Shown here piece after piece: positions 62,029 to 64,000 of a DNA stretch of 64,000 nucleotides. The stretch spans positions 1-64,000 of the forward strand of contig NZ_JASISY010000003.1 in NCBI RefSeq assembly GCF_030063365.1. Reading direction: 5' to 3'. Source of the stretch: Cryobacterium sp. PH29-G1. GTDB lineage: Bacteria; Actinomycetota; Actinomycetes; Actinomycetales; Microbacteriaceae. The translations under genes were made by a program, and so were the position numbers. Numbering within the stretch: position 1 is the stretch's first letter; the number at the start of each line of letters is the position of its first letter. The notes under the pieces were generated by a model, which worked only from the letters and a program-made list of their open reading frames with translations, ran no database searches and was not told the origin of the DNA.

Positions 62029-64000
62029 CTAGTTCGGCATCTCGACATCGTGTTTGGCGAGGCGGGCCAGCCGGGCGTTGTAGGCAACCAACTCGGCGTC
62101 GTCGGTGCGGTCAGCCGTGCGATCCAAGCGTCGCGCTACCTTGGTGTCGTCCCGGCTCCACTGCACGGCCACCACAATGGCCAGGGCGATCGTGGGCAGC
62201 TCACCCACGCCCCAGGCGATGCCGCCCCCCATCTGCTGGTCAGCAATCGCGCTGAGGCCCCACGTGCGGCCCATGGCACCGAACCAGTCAGCCAACAGCA
62301 GGCTCGTGCCCATCATCAGCGCCACGCCGAAGAAGGCGTGGAAGACCATGGTGCCGATGAGGAGCAGGAATCGGAACGCGTAGGGCAACCGGAACGGAAC
62401 TGGATCGATCCCGATGATGGACTGCACAAACAGGTAGCCGGTGATGAGAAAGTGCACCGTCATCCACTCGTGCCCGATGTGGTCGGTCGCGGCCCAGCTG
62501 AAGAGCGGCGTGTAGTAGAACACCCAGAGCGAACCGGCAAATAGCCCGGCAGCGACGAGCGGATTGGCGACAATGCCGGCGAACTTGGAGTGCACCGCGA
62601 TCAGAATCCACTCGCGCGCTCCACGGCTGCCGTCCTTGCGGTTGTGGATGGCTCGCGCCGCCAGGGTCACCGGAGCGCCGGGCACGAGCAGCAACGGAAC
62701 CAGCATGGTGAGCATCATGTGCATGAGCATGTGTGCCGAGAACAAGTAGTCAACGTAGACGTTGAGGCCACCGCTCGTGAGATAGAACAAGATCACGAGG
62801 CCACTTACCCAGAGCAGCGAACGGTAGATCGGCCATTTATCGCCCCGCCGGTGCAACCGCCAGACGCCGGCCAGGTAGAAGAAGATACCGAAGGCGCAGA
62901 ACAGCAGCCAGGCCAGGTCGACGTTCCACTCCGTGAAGTAGCGCGAGAAGGTCAACTCGGGCGGCAACAGCTCCCCGGTGAGCACCTGGGCGGGCGTGGA
63001 CTGCGGAATATCGGTCGCGACGACCTGCGCCACGGGTGTCGCCGTGCGAGCGAGTGCGGCGGCGACACCGGAGGCGAGGCCCATGAAACCCAGCTCGGTG
63101 ACGATGAGCCACCAAAACCAGCGTCCCCGTGCCGGCTCGCTGCGCTCCAGGCGCGTGATGAAGAAGCGTCGTTGCAGAACACCGAACACCCCAAGAGCGC
63201 CGAGGGCGGCGATTTTAACCAACACGAGAACGCCATAGGGGGTGAACAGGTTGTCCCAGGTGCCGATGCGCAGTTGAGCGCTGACAAAGCCGGAGGCGGC
63301 CACGGCGATGAAGGAGATCAACGCGAGCGAGGAATAACGCCCGATCACCGAACGGATGCGGTCGCTATCGAACTGGGTGCGCAGCACGATGATGGTGAGC
63401 AGGCCGCCCAGCCAGATCGCGGCGAAGACGAGGTGCAGCCCGAGGGCCGTGATCGCGGCGTTGTGTCCAGCGGCTCCCGCGGAGTGACCCTGCTGAGCCA
63501 TGGGCAGCAGGGAGGACAGCGCCAGCACGGCGACGAAGACCAGGGCGGTCAGGTTGCGCACGGCGAAGCACAGCACGGTGACGGCGGCGGCGATCAGGGT
63601 TGTCGCGAGCCAGGCCTGCCCCAGTTCGATCTGACTGAAGAACTGCCCGACCGTGGCACTGAATTGATCGCTCATGCTCAGCGGCACGTTGGTGACCTGC
63701 AGGAAGGTCAGAAATCCGGTGACACCGGAGGAGACGGCGAGCAGCGCGGCGGACGCGGCGGCAAAGTCCAGGGCGGTATTGAACTCGCGTTCCTTCGGAC
63801 TGAGCGCGAACAGTGTGAGCACGAGCGACCCGATCGTCCCGGCGGCCGCAACGTTGACGACGAGCTTGGCGAGCGGGAGGCCCCAGCGCACCACCGGTCC
63901 CGGGTCAGCGAGCAGCTGGGCCGCGGCGCCACCGCCAAAGCTCAGAGCGAGAAGGGTGGACAACACAGCGACCAGCAGCAGGGCTGCCGGTCCAAGAACG
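62029..64000 (-). CDS. CopD-CtaG fusion: copper resistance/cytochrome oxidase assembly protein (partial)
   Basis: More than 655 residues of a polytopic membrane protein; the frame is open through the right edge, and VLGPAALLLVAVLSTLLAL at the edge reads as the first helix, so the true start lies outside. The N-terminal part is a CopD-type domain: VLGLHLVFAAIWLGGLLTIIVLR (usual HxxxAxxWxGG pattern) and GRYSSLALISFIAVAASGF. The C-terminal part is a caa3_CtaG domain, with LFSAHMLMHMMLTMLVPLLLVPGAPV and HEWMTVHFLITGYLFV, rich in histidines. It probably moves copper for the CuA/CuB centres of cytochrome oxidase. The fusion is common in actinobacteria. Confidence 0.9.
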   Translation of the reverse strand, partial: VLGPAALLLVAVLSTLLALSFGGGAAAQLLADPGPVVRWGLPLAKLVVNVAAAGTIGSLVLTLFALSPKEREFNTALDFAAASAALLAVSSGVTGFLTFLQVTNVPLSMSDQFSATVGQFFSQIELGQAWLATTLIAAAVTVLCFAVRNLTALVFVAVLALSSLLPMAQQGHSAGAAGHNAAITALGLHLVFAAIWLGGLLTIIVLRTQFDSDRIRSVIGRYSSLALISFIAVAASGFVSAQLRIGTWDNLFTPYGVLVLVKIAALGALGVFGVLQRRFFITRLERSEPARGRWFWWLIVTELGFMGLASGVAAALARTATPVAQVVATDIPQSTPAQVLTGELLPPELTFSRYFTEWNVDLAWLLFCAFGIFFYLAGVWRLHRRGDKWPIYRSLLWVSGLVILFYLTSGGLNVYVDYLFSAHMLMHMMLTMLVPLLLVPGAPVTLAARAIHNRKDGSRGAREWILIAVHSKFAGIVANPLVAAGLFAGSLWVFYYTPLFSWAATDHIGHEWMTVHFLITGYLFVQSIIGIDPVPFRLPYAFRFLLLIGTMVFHAFFGVALMMGTSLLLADWFGAMGRTWGLSAIADQQMGGGIAWGVGELPTIALAIVVAVQWSRDDTKVARRLDRTADRTDDAELVAYNARLARLAKHDVEMPN

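Overview
The window is a dense, roughly two-thirds GC chromosomal segment from a high-GC Gram-positive bacterium, most likely a member of the Microbacteriaceae (Actinobacteria). The evidence is a dnaK-grpE-dnaJ-hspR operon with HspR (HAIR) operators, a DUF6421/SDR gene pair, an F420-type LLM oxidoreductase, a sorting signal of LAxTG type, several leaderless genes, and frequent GCATCCG/CGGATGC heptamers, which I associate with this family from memory. There is no CRISPR array, rRNA operon, IS element or prophage. One tRNA gene (Gly, CCC anticodon) is present.

Layout. 1-8.6 kb: a gene cut by the left edge, an APC amino-acid permease, an SDR, a CPA2-type antiporter, a DUF3592 protein, an LLM oxidoreductase, an amidohydrolase, and a DUF6421-SDR pair. 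8.7-12.8 kb: a histidine kinase, response regulator and two-gene ABC exporter. 12.9-17.9 kb: threonine-aldolase-like enzyme, acyl-CoA ligase, nitroreductase, a membrane protein and a zinc alcohol dehydrogenase. 18-19.1 kb: two gene remnants, an Ig-like surface protein and a tail-collar-type protein, joined head to head. 19.2-21.4 kb: clpB. 21.5-25.5 kb: an aromatic/histidinol-phosphate aminotransferase and a TrpXYZ-like ABC importer. 25.5-29.5 kb: a 2-oxoacid dehydrogenase cluster with an Lrp regulator and an unusual split E2. 29.6-34.6 kb: SWIM-SNF2 helicase and a GT87-like membrane glycosyltransferase. 34.7-39.5 kb: a liv-type importer with a LivM-LivG fusion, preceded by a TetR-type operator. 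39.5-41.4 kb: a phosphatase and an RsmC/RlmG methyltransferase. 41.4-46.9 kb: the HspR chaperone operon and a divergent UMF1-type MFS gene. 46.9-54.3 kb: a peptide ABC importer operon ending in a C45 acyltransferase, under a divergent LacI regulator with two operators. 54.3-64 kb: dcd, tRNA-Gly, an epimerase, a MarR regulator, four small stress/membrane genes, a PIF1-like helicase, a membrane-anchored protein and a CopD-CtaG fusion cut by the right edge.

Regulation can be read directly in several places. The clpB and dnaK promoters carry HAIR operators in the same position relative to their -10 boxes. The LacI operators bracket a TACAAT -10 of the peptide operon. About nine genes have a TANNNT -10 exactly six bases before the start codon, which predicts leaderless mRNAs. 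The observations most worth following are the inversion-like junction at about 18.83 kb, the lipoyl-domain plus separate alpha/beta-hydrolase arrangement replacing a normal E2, the extra HAIR-like palindrome next to the MFS gene, and the C45-acyltransferase peptide-import operon.
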